Positions 44,513-52,209 of a DNA stretch of 64,000 bases are shown piece by piece. Where the stretch lies: assembly GCF_022458865.1 (NCBI RefSeq), contig NZ_JAJNMU010000029.1, forward strand, positions 1 to 64,000, in the 5' to 3' direction. How positions within the stretch are numbered: position 1 is the stretch's first letter; each line of letters begins with the position of its first letter. The position numbers and the translations under genes are program-made. The notes beneath the pieces were generated by a model that saw nothing but the letters and a program-made list of their open reading frames with translations, had not been told where the DNA came from and made no database searches. Origin of the DNA: Paenibacillus periandrae. Its GTDB lineage: Bacteria > Bacillota > Bacilli > Paenibacillales > NBRC-103111.

Positions 44513-46351
44513 TTACCTTGAACTAAATTGAGCCAAACTGGCACCCTGGGCAAAAAAACGCTCGATGTTCTTCTCAACCGTTGGATCGGCTATGAGCGGC
44601 GGTGCGTGATGCGGCTTAATCCGGGCATCAATAATCATATTGTCACAGGCCCAATGTTTGTTCTCATAATAGCTGTTCACACCATAAATGTCCTTGGCAG
44701 GATTGCTGCGTGTGAATGTCGCCCATAGAAAATTGTTGATGGTCGCGCTCATAAACGGACTATCGTCACACAAAATAATCATCGGGCATGACGGAATAGC
44801 TCCCTTTGCCTGAATAGCCTCACACAATTGTTGCAAGTACAACTGCTCATGGGCATAATCGATAAATTTAGGCCCTTGAAGCGCCACGACACCTGGCATC
44901 ACCAAGTGTGCCTGCCCTCCCCCATTTAATTGCTGCAGAGCTTCGGGCACCTCTCTGCACAATTCCCTTTTGACATCTCCATATGCTGCGATAACGACTT
45001 TACTGCCGCTATTTAACCCGGTGCCTGAATAATCAAGCGTATCGATTGTAGTATTCGTGTAAAAATGTATGTCTCGATGCAGATCAATTCGCTCCAGGAT
45101 ATATGTTAAAAAACCCACTTCATGATGCGTATCCACAGGCTGCTGCTCTTCAGCTGTAATGAATAAATACTTGGCCAGGCTCAGCTGTCCGGTTCCCAGA
45201 ATACGATTGGCGATAGTCAATATCTCGGTAGGCTGCTTCACTGATTGATAGGGCGTATACCTCTCACTGCCGATTGCAAAAAGCAAGGGATGAACACCGG
45301 CGGCATCAACAGCATGAACCTCCTTCACACCAGGGATTTCCTGCTTGATCGCATCACCTGTTAACTGATGGATCAGTTCTCCGAATGCCGTATCCTCCTG
45401 CGGCGGACGACCAACGACAGTGAACGGCCAGATCGCATCGGTCTTCGCATACACTTTATGTACTCTCATTAGCGGAAATGGATGGGTCAGGCTGTAATAC
45501 CCCAAATGGTCGCCAAAAGGGCCCTCTGGCTTCGTTTCACCCGGATGAATTTCTCCGGTTATGACAAAATCAGCATCAAGACTAATACAATGTCCTTCAA
45601 CATAGCTGTAGCGAAACCGGCGCCCTCCAAGCAATCCGGCGAAGGTCATCTCACTTAACCCCTCCGGCAAGGGCATGACTGCTGATAAGGTATGTGCCGG
45701 AGGTCCACCTATAAAGATGCTTACCTTTAAAGGGACTCCTTGTTTGTTCGCCTTGTCCTGATGGATGCCAATACCGCGATGAATCTGATAATGCAAACCA
45801 ATTTCCTTGTTCATCTCATAGTCATTGCCGCTCAGCTGCACACGGTACATACCCAGATTGGAATTCATAATTCCCGGTTTATCCGGGTCCTCCGTATACA
45901 CTTGAGGCAAGGTGATAAAAGCACCTCCATCCATCGGCCAGTGTTGTATGAGCGGCAGGTCACATATGCTGATTTCTTGGAAGCCAGTTGGTAAGCTTTC
46001 GGATTTTTTCATAGGAAGAGCTTTCCAGGCTGCAAGTCCGGTATTGATGTGGGCAAGTGGATTCTTTAATGCTTGTATTGGATCATTACGTAGAGTCATT
46101 ACATTCTGTACAGCATCCCACGTATCCCGGAAAATAAACTTGCTGCGCTCTATGGTACCAAAAAGGTTGGATACCGCCCGGAATTTCGAGCCCTTCACAT
46201 TTTCAAACAACAATGCAGGGCCGCCCGCCTCATATACTTTCATATGAATCGCAGCCATTTCCAGATAAGGATCGACTTCCTCTTGAATACGGATCAAATG
46301 TCCGTTCTTTTCTAAATCAATGATGCAATCTTCCAAATTGCTATAACTCAT
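44513..46351 (-). CDS. UbiD-family decarboxylase (long form)
   Basis: A 612-residue member of the prenylated-FMN-dependent UbiD family, which adds or removes carboxyl groups on aromatic and unsaturated acids. Family signatures are NSNLGMYRVQLSGN, PEGPFGDHLGYYSLTHPF (with the catalytic-region glutamate), and the C-terminal sequence TFTRSNPAKDIYG. It is longer than E. coli UbiD and ends with a region containing IDARIKPHHAPPL. TTGGAG precedes the ATG. No UbiX flavin prenyltransferase is encoded nearby, so cofactor must come from elsewhere. Substrate not deducible. Confidence 0.88.
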   Translation of the reverse strand: MSYSNLEDCIIDLEKNGHLIRIQEEVDPYLEMAAIHMKVYEAGGPALLFENVKGSKFRAVSNLFGTIERSKFIFRDTWDAVQNVMTLRNDPIQALKNPLAHINTGLAAWKALPMKKSESLPTGFQEISICDLPLIQHWPMDGGAFITLPQVYTEDPDKPGIMNSNLGMYRVQLSGNDYEMNKEIGLHYQIHRGIGIHQDKANKQGVPLKVSIFIGGPPAHTLSAVMPLPEGLSEMTFAGLLGGRRFRYSYVEGHCISLDADFVITGEIHPGETKPEGPFGDHLGYYSLTHPFPLMRVHKVYAKTDAIWPFTVVGRPPQEDTAFGELIHQLTGDAIKQEIPGVKEVHAVDAAGVHPLLFAIGSERYTPYQSVKQPTEILTIANRILGTGQLSLAKYLFITAEEQQPVDTHHEVGFLTYILERIDLHRDIHFYTNTTIDTLDYSGTGLNSGSKVVIAAYGDVKRELCREVPEALQQLNGGGQAHLVMPGVVALQGPKFIDYAHEQLYLQQLCEAIQAKGAIPSCPMIILCDDSPFMSATINNFLWATFTRSNPAKDIYGVNSYYENKHWACDNMIIDARIKPHHAPPLIADPTVEKNIERFFAQGASLAQFSSR

Positions 46352-46527
46352 GAAACGGCTCCAATCTCTGATTATTGTCAGGGAACCTCAAGCTGTTTGA
46401 GATTCATGTTGTTTAAAATATACAGCTAGCCTATACGGATTTCAACTGCCTGGTCCGTTTATTACAATAGCTACTCCTACCATACCATAGATATCCATAG
46501 ATTCCTCCATACGAACAAAAATAGAAC

Positions 46528-46567
46528 AAAAAAAGATTACATAATAATTATTATGTAATCTTTTTTT
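46528..46567. terminator. perfect 40-bp palindrome, likely terminator (palindrome 1)
   Basis: Seven A, GATTACATAAT, its exact complement and seven T form a perfect palindrome. It lies 41 bases beyond the stop of the small gene at 46609 and would fold into a hairpin with a T-run in either direction. The core recurs at 48.7, 55.4 and 60.4 kb. Confidence 0.8.
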
Positions 46568-46608
46568 GAATCCGTCACGACTCAAGCTCATCTATCATAA
46601 GCCAGCTT

Positions 46609-46821
46609 TCAAAATATAGGAATACGATACTTGTTTCCGTCGAGTGAATAAAGAAAAGCTTCTGAGTCGAATAAATCAATTTTTACAAGAGGCTTTTCTA
46701 TATTGGATACGGTTAATGTGTTCTTCTTAAGCGCATTTAGTAAAAAAGGTATTTGCTTCTGGTCAGTCCCCATCAAATTAACATTCACCAAAGCTTCGTC
46801 AAACGTAATATCTGCTTTCAT
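46609..46821 (-). CDS. small hypothetical protein
   Basis: A protein of 70 residues with a good ribosome site (GAGAGGAAGG) before two adjacent ATGs. It is predicted soluble with alternating strand-like segments (ITFDEALVNVNLMG, KPLVKIDLFDSEAFLYSLDG). No family recognised. It has its own terminator (palindrome 1) and lies between the hydrolase and UbiD genes on the same strand. Confidence 0.6.
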   Translation of the reverse strand: MKADITFDEALVNVNLMGTDQKQIPFLLNALKKNTLTVSNIEKPLVKIDLFDSEAFLYSLDGNKYRIPIF

Positions 46822-46926
46822 CATTTAATCCTTCCTCTCGTTATAACATAAAATTTGCATGGACTTAAAGTCCATGCTTCTGGTGTTCCAGTCAGCCATT
46901 TTTAAAAATATCAATTAATCAACATT

Positions 46927-47700
46927 TTAGTAATGCTTTGTTATAAAGCTATGCGTAACCTCTAATGCTTCCTCCAGATACGGGGTTGTGTGGTGAAATG
47001 GATGCTCTCCTCCAAAAGAATGATCCGCATCGGGTATGCTGACATAGGTGTGATTTGGAGCTGCTTCCTTCAATAGTTGCTGTCCCTCAAGCAAAGCTTC
47101 CCGGTCCTTGCCTCCCTGGATAATAAGCACTGGAGCTGTAAGAGAAGCAAGAAGACGAGTCGTATCGTATCTTTGCTTGTTATGCTCCACATCAGCATTA
47201 ATAAAGGGGTTAGGGTTGCCGGCAGCTGCCTTAGGAGGAGGTCCGCCGTTCCAGGCGATAACTGAGCCAATATAAGAATGCTCGGCAGCGAAGATGATGT
47301 TGCTTCCACCTGCCCTGCTATGCCCAAGCAGAGTGATACGTTCTGTTTCGGCTTGCTCACCTAAAGGCAGCTTGTGCTCTCTTAGATTAACCAGTATAGC
47401 ATCCAAATCAGATAATTCTCTGGACACTGTACTCAGCTTTTGAACGGAAGCCTCGTCGGCTCCACTGTTCAGGGCACCCACACGCGAAAAGTCAAAATGT
47501 ACTACGTAAAATCCGCGTTCTGCAAACCAAGCTGCAACATAAGGCCAAAATCCCCAATCTTTATAGCCTCTAAACCCGTGGCTGATCACCAAAACCGGTT
47601 TTTTAATCTGATCCTCAACAAGCGTAACCTCTCCACGAATAAACAACTCGTTTTCAAGATCAATCCGAAAATCCTTCTTCACAACAACGGCATTTCCCAT
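46927..47700 (-). CDS. alpha/beta hydrolase (dienelactone-hydrolase-like)
   Basis: About 257 residues, single-domain alpha/beta hydrolase. The oxyanion region is LVISHGFRGYKDWGFWPYVA, the nucleophile elbow GHSRAGGSN, then VIAWNGGPPPKAA, the acid in LIIQGGKDREAL and the catalytic histidine in DADHSFGGEHPF. The ATG at 47700 has GAAGGAG eight bases upstream; a GTG nine bases earlier is in frame. No membrane segment. The ester or amide substrate is unknown. Confidence 0.85.
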   Translation of the reverse strand: MGNAVVVKKDFRIDLENELFIRGEVTLVEDQIKKPVLVISHGFRGYKDWGFWPYVAAWFAERGFYVVHFDFSRVGALNSGADEASVQKLSTVSRELSDLDAILVNLREHKLPLGEQAETERITLLGHSRAGGSNIIFAAEHSYIGSVIAWNGGPPPKAAAGNPNPFINADVEHNKQRYDTTRLLASLTAPVLIIQGGKDREALLEGQQLLKEAAPNHTYVSIPDADHSFGGEHPFHHTTPYLEEALEVTHSFITKHY

Positions 47701-47889
47701 ACAGTTCACTCCTTCTTTTAAAAGAATACGAAATAAAATAATAAAAGGGATATCTATGTCTCCGTTTTAACGGTGTCCAAACCTGTTATGAAACACCAAA
47801 AGCTTCTAAGAAATGATGATAAATAATTATTCCGATATGATTAATAAGAATATAACAATCCATTGATGAGCTGTCAATTAAAAATTCCA

Positions 47890-47918
47890 TTGACACTTTT
47901 AATTCCGATTGATAACAT
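47890..47918 (+). promoter_or_regulatory. sigma-A promoter upstream of the nitroreductase
   Basis: Perfect -35 TTGACA (47890-47895), 17-base spacer, -10 TAACAT (47913-47918). The expected transcript begins near 47925 and has about 120 bases of leader before the nitroreductase start. Confidence 0.7.
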
Positions 47919-47927
47919 TAAATTATT

Positions 47928-47950
47928 AATCACATACGATTACTGTGATT
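47928..47950 (+). promoter_or_regulatory. leader hairpin in the nitroreductase 5' UTR
   Basis: AATCACA and TGTGATT pair perfectly around a nine-base loop immediately after the predicted transcription start. Together with the terminator at 47978 it makes a structured leader of unknown sensing function. Confidence 0.45.
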
Positions 47951-47977
47951 TAAAACTACTAGTCGACCGTATTTTCG

Positions 47978-48008
47978 GAGACTTCCTTATACAGGAGGTC
48001 TCTTTTTT
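47978..48008 (+). terminator. terminator inside the nitroreductase leader
   Basis: GAGACTTCCT pairs with AGGAGGTCTC around a five-base loop, followed by TTTTTT. It lies between the promoter and the start codon, with no reading frame in between, so it is either an attenuator or the end of a short RNA. Confidence 0.75.
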
Positions 48009-48043
48009 AATTTACGGAATGAGAGAAAGGGCTGAGATCAAGT

Positions 48044-48655
48044 ATGACTACATCTGTATTTGTAGAAAGTATTTTACCTGAGGTTGACGCTATCCGTAAG
48101 GCTGATTACCCGGTTAATCCATTGTTTTTAAATCGCTGGTCCTCACGTTCTTATGAGACTCGTAGTGTGCCGGACGATGTGCTGTATACAATTCTGGAGG
48201 CTGCCCGCTGGGCTCCATCGTCAAGTAATTTGCAGCCATGGCGTTTTATTGTCGCCAGGACACCAGAGCAGCGGAAACGATTTGAGGAGTTTATCAGACC
48301 GAACAACAGACTTTGGACTGATTCTGTCCCGGTGCTTCTATTGTTGGCCTCCGATAAGCTTCGAGCTGATGGAGAGCCGAATCGCTCGCATGCCTTTGAT
48401 ACTGGGGCAGCTTGGGCATCTATTGCTTTGCAGGCACGAATATTGGGTCTTACGACGCGTGCTGTGGGTGGCTATGATAAAGACAAGGCCCGTATTGTTT
48501 TGGATGTGCCGGATGAAATCGAGCTGCATGCAGTAATTGCACTCGGCTATCCTGGAACGAAGAAAGCACTTCATGAGAGCTTTCAGGATAAAGAACAACC
48601 GAATGGCCGTAGGCCCTTGAGTGAAAGTATTGTCGATGGGAAGTTCAATCCATAA
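48044..48655 (+). CDS. nitroreductase-family protein
   Basis: A 203-residue FMN-dependent NAD(P)H oxidoreductase. Typical features are the FMN-phosphate arginine and serine in NRWSSRSYETRSV, ILEAARWAPSSSNLQPWRF, GAAWASIALQARILGLTTRA, and a C-terminal Gly-Tyr-Pro motif in IALGYPGTKK. AAAGGG lies upstream of the ATG. It is single on the plus strand, behind a promoter and a terminator-like leader. It could supply reduced flavin or reduce nitro or quinone compounds; link to the monooxygenases 14 kb away is speculative. Confidence 0.88.
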   Translation: MTTSVFVESILPEVDAIRKADYPVNPLFLNRWSSRSYETRSVPDDVLYTILEAARWAPSSSNLQPWRFIVARTPEQRKRFEEFIRPNNRLWTDSVPVLLLLASDKLRADGEPNRSHAFDTGAAWASIALQARILGLTTRAVGGYDKDKARIVLDVPDEIELHAVIALGYPGTKKALHESFQDKEQPNGRRPLSESIVDGKFNP

Positions 48656-48708
48656 AAAGATGCAGAAAGTCTGTTCAGCATTATTCGATCATGTCGTTTC
48701 TGCATACG

Positions 48709-48747
48709 AAAAAAAGATTACATAATAAATATTATGTAATCTTTTTT
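48709..48747. terminator. bidirectional terminator (palindrome 2)
   Basis: Seven A, GATTACATAATA and its complement around AA, then a T-run, between the convergent nitroreductase and DHA2 genes (about 54 bases from each stop). It shares the core of palindrome 1; in reverse complement even the flank AAATAGAACAAAA is shared. Confidence 0.8.
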
Positions 48748-48801
48748 GTTCTATTTTATTGGTTTGAGAACTTTGTAAGAAGATTCGCTATACATCCACA
48801 T

Positions 48802-50181
48802 TTATCCAGATTGTTGCACGGACCGCAAACTATAGCGACGATACAGGTGCGAACAACCAATTGAAGCAAGCACGATGATCGCCAATCCCCAATAAATATT
48901 GCCGTAAGCGATGGATAATGGTAATTGTTTCTGCCATACTAAAGCACTGGCCGTTATAGCCACCCCGAATGCCCCACTGAAGAACTGCAGCAGCTGGAAC
49001 AGTCCAAGTCCCGAACCCAACTGTGATTTCGGCAGTATACGCGACATTTCATTGGAAATGGCACTTGACAGGACAGTAAAACCAACGCTGAGCAGCATAT
49101 AAATAAACATCACTGCGATATATGAGGTGCTGGCAAATAAAGCGAATAGTACAACAGAAACAAGTACTAACAAGGGTACATAACGTATAATGGCCCCATT
49201 GCCGTAGTTATCAATAATTCGACCCACTCGACGTGATAAAAGCATTGCAAGCAAGGAACCTGGGAAAATGATAAGTCCGGAGACGCTCGCACTAAGCTCG
49301 AACCGGTGAACCAGAATTTGCGGCATCAGGAACAGAGTTGCAAAGCTGCACAGATAAGTCACGATTCCGACTGCACTTAACGTCAAGTAAGCACGATTAC
49401 GGAACAATATCGGCTGAACAAAAGGATCTGCTGCCCGATTGATCCGGATAATAAACAGAGCAAGCGCCGCTAAACCTGCTGCTAGTGATGTCCAGGATTG
49501 GTTTGTTAGAAACAGCAGCAGTCCTGTAGTTCCTACACCTACGAAAAACGCGCCTAACGCGTCAAAGGAGCCTTTAGACGGTTGCTCCTTCGGAAGAAGA
49601 ATCCAATAAAAAGGAATCAACACGAGCACAATTGCCGTAACGACAAATAAAAAATGCCAGCCTAAATATTCCACGATTCCCCCACCAATTACGGGACCGA
49701 GACCCAGACCCAGCGCAGCAGCAGACATCACAGTTGCCATGGCTTTGCCGCGCCGCTCCAGGGGAACATAGCGGGTTACCAGAACAAGCGAGAGCGAAGG
49801 AATTGAGCCCGCTCCTGCTGCCTGAACAATTCGCACGATCAATAACGGTATAAAGCTGTCGCTAAAAAATCCAACGACCGCGGCGACTCCAAGCAAGACA
49901 AGTCCGATAATAAATAAACGACGAATCGGAATGAAATCAGACAGTCGACTGAACGTAATCGTCGAAATAGCAAAAATGATCGAATAGCCAGTTACGATCC
50001 ATGAGGTTGAAGCTGTCGAGATCCCGAAAGCGCGTGATACGTCCGGCAGCGCCAAGTTGAACATCATTGTATTCATAATGACAAGAACAATCGAAAATCC
50101 AAGAAGTAATGTCACCTTCCCTTCCTTCAGGAAGGGCTTATCAGCTTCGAAAGCTGATGACGGAATAGATGTTGTAGTCAT
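48802..50181 (-). CDS. DHA2-type MFS efflux transporter
   Basis: About 459 residues, multi-pass, drug/proton antiporter family: TMMFNLALPDVSRAFGISTA in the first helix, STITFSRLSDFIPIRRLFII (motif A), GLGPVIGGGIVEYLGWHFLF (motif C) near the fifth helix. The ATG at 50181 follows AAGAGGG; the frame runs back to 50259 into the promoter region. It is divergent from an ArsR-type gene 112 bases away, which probably represses it. Substrate unknown. Confidence 0.9.
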   Translation of the reverse strand: MTTTSIPSSAFEADKPFLKEGKVTLLLGFSIVLVIMNTMMFNLALPDVSRAFGISTASTSWIVTGYSIIFAISTITFSRLSDFIPIRRLFIIGLVLLGVAAVVGFFSDSFIPLLIVRIVQAAGAGSIPSLSLVLVTRYVPLERRGKAMATVMSAAALGLGLGPVIGGGIVEYLGWHFLFVVTAIVLVLIPFYWILLPKEQPSKGSFDALGAFFVGVGTTGLLLFLTNQSWTSLAAGLAALALFIIRINRAADPFVQPILFRNRAYLTLSAVGIVTYLCSFATLFLMPQILVHRFELSASVSGLIIFPGSLLAMLLSRRVGRIIDNYGNGAIIRYVPLLVLVSVVLFALFASTSYIAVMFIYMLLSVGFTVLSSAISNEMSRILPKSQLGSGLGLFQLLQFFSGAFGVAITASALVWQKQLPLSIAYGNIYWGLAIIVLASIGCSHLYRRYSLRSVQQSG

Positions 50182-50226
50182 CGGGAACCCTCTTTCGTAT
50201 TTAATAGTTCTATTACAATCGAACAA

Positions 50227-50255
50227 TTGAAATATATCATGAGATATGATAAAAT
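50227..50255 (+). promoter_or_regulatory. arsR-type gene promoter
   Basis: -35 TTGAAA (50227-50232), 17-base spacer, -10 TAAAAT (50250-50255), 39 bases upstream of the regulator start. The spacer contains an imperfect inverted repeat (ATCAT/ATGAT), a likely operator in the divergent region. Confidence 0.65.
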
Positions 50256-50293
50256 GCAATCATCAGTTTTTGCAGAATAAAGGGGGATCACAC

Positions 50294-50629
50294 ATGAAAA
50301 TATTATTTCATCCAGACCGAGCCGATATCCATCTGTCTTCCGTCCTTTATGCCCTGAGTGATCCAATCCGTCTTTATCTTGTCGATACGATATATAAATC
50401 CGGCGAAAGGACCTGCGGCGATATTGATGTGCCCGTCGTGAAGTCAACGGTTTCCCATCATGCCCGTACACTGCGTGAAGCCGGGATTGTACATGTCCGT
50501 GTGCAAGGAACACAGCGCTTCCTCTCGATTCGCACTGAAGATCTCGAAGCCCGTTTTCCTGGACTGCTTGCCTCCATACTTCAAGCTCATCGAACCTCTG
50601 GAGATTACATTCCAGTTGCTACAAACTGA
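50294..50629 (+). CDS. ArsR-family winged-helix regulator
   Basis: About 111 residues. The helix-turn-helix lies in ALSDPIRLYLVDTIY and KSTVSHHARTLREAGIVHVR, followed by the wing RVQGTQRFLSIRTEDLEARF. There is one cysteine (RTCGDI) and no obvious CxC metal site in the recognition helix, so it is probably not an arsenic or cadmium sensor of the classic kind. AAAGGGGG precedes the ATG. Divergent from the DHA2 pump, which it presumably controls. Confidence 0.88.
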   Translation: MKILFHPDRADIHLSSVLYALSDPIRLYLVDTIYKSGERTCGDIDVPVVKSTVSHHARTLREAGIVHVRVQGTQRFLSIRTEDLEARFPGLLASILQAHRTSGDYIPVATN

Positions 50630-50634
50630 TAGTC

Positions 50635-50868
50635 TTATCTGAATATTTCGCCAAAATCTTTCGGGTTCCACTGTCCGATCTGACAGTAATGACAATCTTT
50701 GTATACAAGTTTAATGCTAATTAAACTCGGGCACCTTTGATGATTTTGAACCTTAATTTCCAGCTCGATTCTTAAACTTATTAAATAAGCATAGTCCGGT
50801 CGTTCTGCGCGAACATACTTCGCCAGTTCCCGGGCTTTCTTTTTTGCGGATATGCGTTTTTCAATCAT
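50635..50868 (-). pseudogene. remnant of a tyrosine recombinase N-terminus
   Basis: A 77-codon frame with a good ribosome site (AAAGGTGAG). Residues 10-35 (AKKKARELAKYVRAERPDYA then YLISLRIELEI) resemble the N-terminal SAM-like domain of some Bacillota tyrosine recombinases. After that the sequence diverges, with IGQWNPKDFGEIF like a shifted continuation. The catalytic domain is absent. Could instead be a small independent protein; the family call is by memory of the pattern. Confidence 0.4.
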
Positions 50869-50990
50869 GCCAGCTCACCTTTAAACAGGTATTCGTTCCC
50901 AAACCGTAAAGAGACAAGATCACAAGTATTTTTCTATAAGGCTGTAACGAAATCCCGTTTTTTTGGACTTATGTAGTGGGAGGTGTATAA

Positions 50991-51491
50991 ATGGAAAGCA
51001 TTGAGCAGCTTTATGAAACCTATGCTCAGACGGTTTACCGATATTTATTCAGCATTACGCAAAATGCCGATTTGTCGGAGGAACTCACACAGGAAACGTT
51101 TTACCAAGCGATGAAATCCATTCATTCCTTCCGGGGCGAATGTAAAATCTCTGTCTGGTTGTGTCAGATCGCTAAGCATTGCTGGTATAAGGAGCTCAAC
51201 AAAAGAAAAAAAACGAATTCCGTTTCTATGGATGAGTTGGATATCACCTTTCAAGCCGGGAATTATGTGGAGAAAGATGTTCTGCACAAGGAGGAGAAGC
51301 TTTCGCTCTTCCGTCTGCTGCACCAATTGGACTTGAAAACAAAAGAAGTCATGTATTTACGTCTTTCCGGGGAATTGAGTTTTTCCGAAATCGGAGAAAT
51401 TTTAGGTCAAAGCGAGGCTTGGGCCCGGGTAACGTTTTATCGCGGCAAACAAAAAATAATGAAGGGACGATCGGAATGGATTCAAAATTAA
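50991..51491 (+). CDS. ECF-type RNA polymerase sigma factor
   Basis: A 166-residue sigma-70 family protein with regions 2 and 4 only. Region 2 reads YRYLFSITQNADLSEELTQE and TFYQAMKSIHSFRGECKISV; region 4 reads LDLKTKEVMYLRLSGELSFS and EIGEILGQSEAWARVTFYRG. GGGAGG precedes the ATG. It overlaps the anti-sigma gene by 16 bases. A TGTAACG element upstream could be its own promoter, but this is weak. It probably responds to envelope stress or a toxic compound. Confidence 0.93.
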   Translation: MESIEQLYETYAQTVYRYLFSITQNADLSEELTQETFYQAMKSIHSFRGECKISVWLCQIAKHCWYKELNKRKKTNSVSMDELDITFQAGNYVEKDVLHKEEKLSLFRLLHQLDLKTKEVMYLRLSGELSFSEIGEILGQSEAWARVTFYRGKQKIMKGRSEWIQN

Positions 51492-52153
51492 ATTGCAGCA
51501 TCATACAGGATATCCTGCCCAACTATATTGAGGGCCTGACCAGCGACATTACGAACAAGGCCATTCAAGATCACCTTGCTTCTTGCGCAGATTGCAGAAA
51601 AGCACTGGAAAACATGACAAGTGAGATGGAAGAAACGAATGGAATGAAGGTCGTTCCGCCGAAACAGATCAACTTTCTGAAAAAAATCAAACTTAGACAG
51701 TGGAAAGTAGCCGGCATGAGCGTGTTGGTATCAGTCATCGTTTTGCTATGCGTATTTTATTTCATCGGCACCAGAGACTTTCCCGTTTCAGGCCGTGATA
51801 TTACCATAGGAGACGTTTATCAAATGAAGGACGGTTCCATTCACTACAGCATCTCTGCCAATGTGAACGGCTATGTTAGCAACACGTCCTCCCAAAGCGA
51901 CGGAGAGTCGGAAATCATCCGGATTTATGAGCACAGACGGCTTAATTCCTCCGATGGCAAAAACATCATCTTAATTCCCGAGAAATGGTCGCCGTTGAGC
52001 AATTCTAATTCAGCTCAGGAGAAAACAGCCATTTACTATGAAGGTAATGGCCAAAGCGACAGGATCCTCATTTGGAAAAAAGGAATGGAGCTTCCTAAGG
52101 CCAATGCAGAGCAAGAAGCGCACTATCAAACGACTCGTACAAAGAACCGTTAG
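51476..52153 (+). CDS. zinc-finger anti-sigma factor
   Basis: About 225 residues. The N-terminal domain has the zinc-binding HxxxCxxC motif (DHLASCADCRKAL), followed by a single membrane helix (VAGMSVLVSVIVLLCVFYFI) and an extracellular domain of about 130 residues. This is the usual layout of membrane-bound ECF anti-sigma factors. The start at 51476 overlaps the sigma gene and has AAGGGA upstream; the same frame begins at 51419. It would hold the sigma factor inactive until a signal arrives. Confidence 0.88.
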   Translation: MDSKLNCSIIQDILPNYIEGLTSDITNKAIQDHLASCADCRKALENMTSEMEETNGMKVVPPKQINFLKKIKLRQWKVAGMSVLVSVIVLLCVFYFIGTRDFPVSGRDITIGDVYQMKDGSIHYSISANVNGYVSNTSSQSDGESEIIRIYEHRRLNSSDGKNIILIPEKWSPLSNSNSAQEKTAIYYEGNGQSDRILIWKKGMELPKANAEQEAHYQTTRTKNR

Positions 52154-52209
52154 GCCCAAATGTTAGAATCATATACATTGTCGGCACGGCGCTGATGCGG
52201 GAGGACGGC

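Noticed and set aside
46528..46567. Fur or PerR box.
   Set aside because: The AT-rich core resembles such boxes loosely, but the T-runs and location downstream of a stop codon fit a terminator, and the spacing differs from the 7-1-7 pattern.
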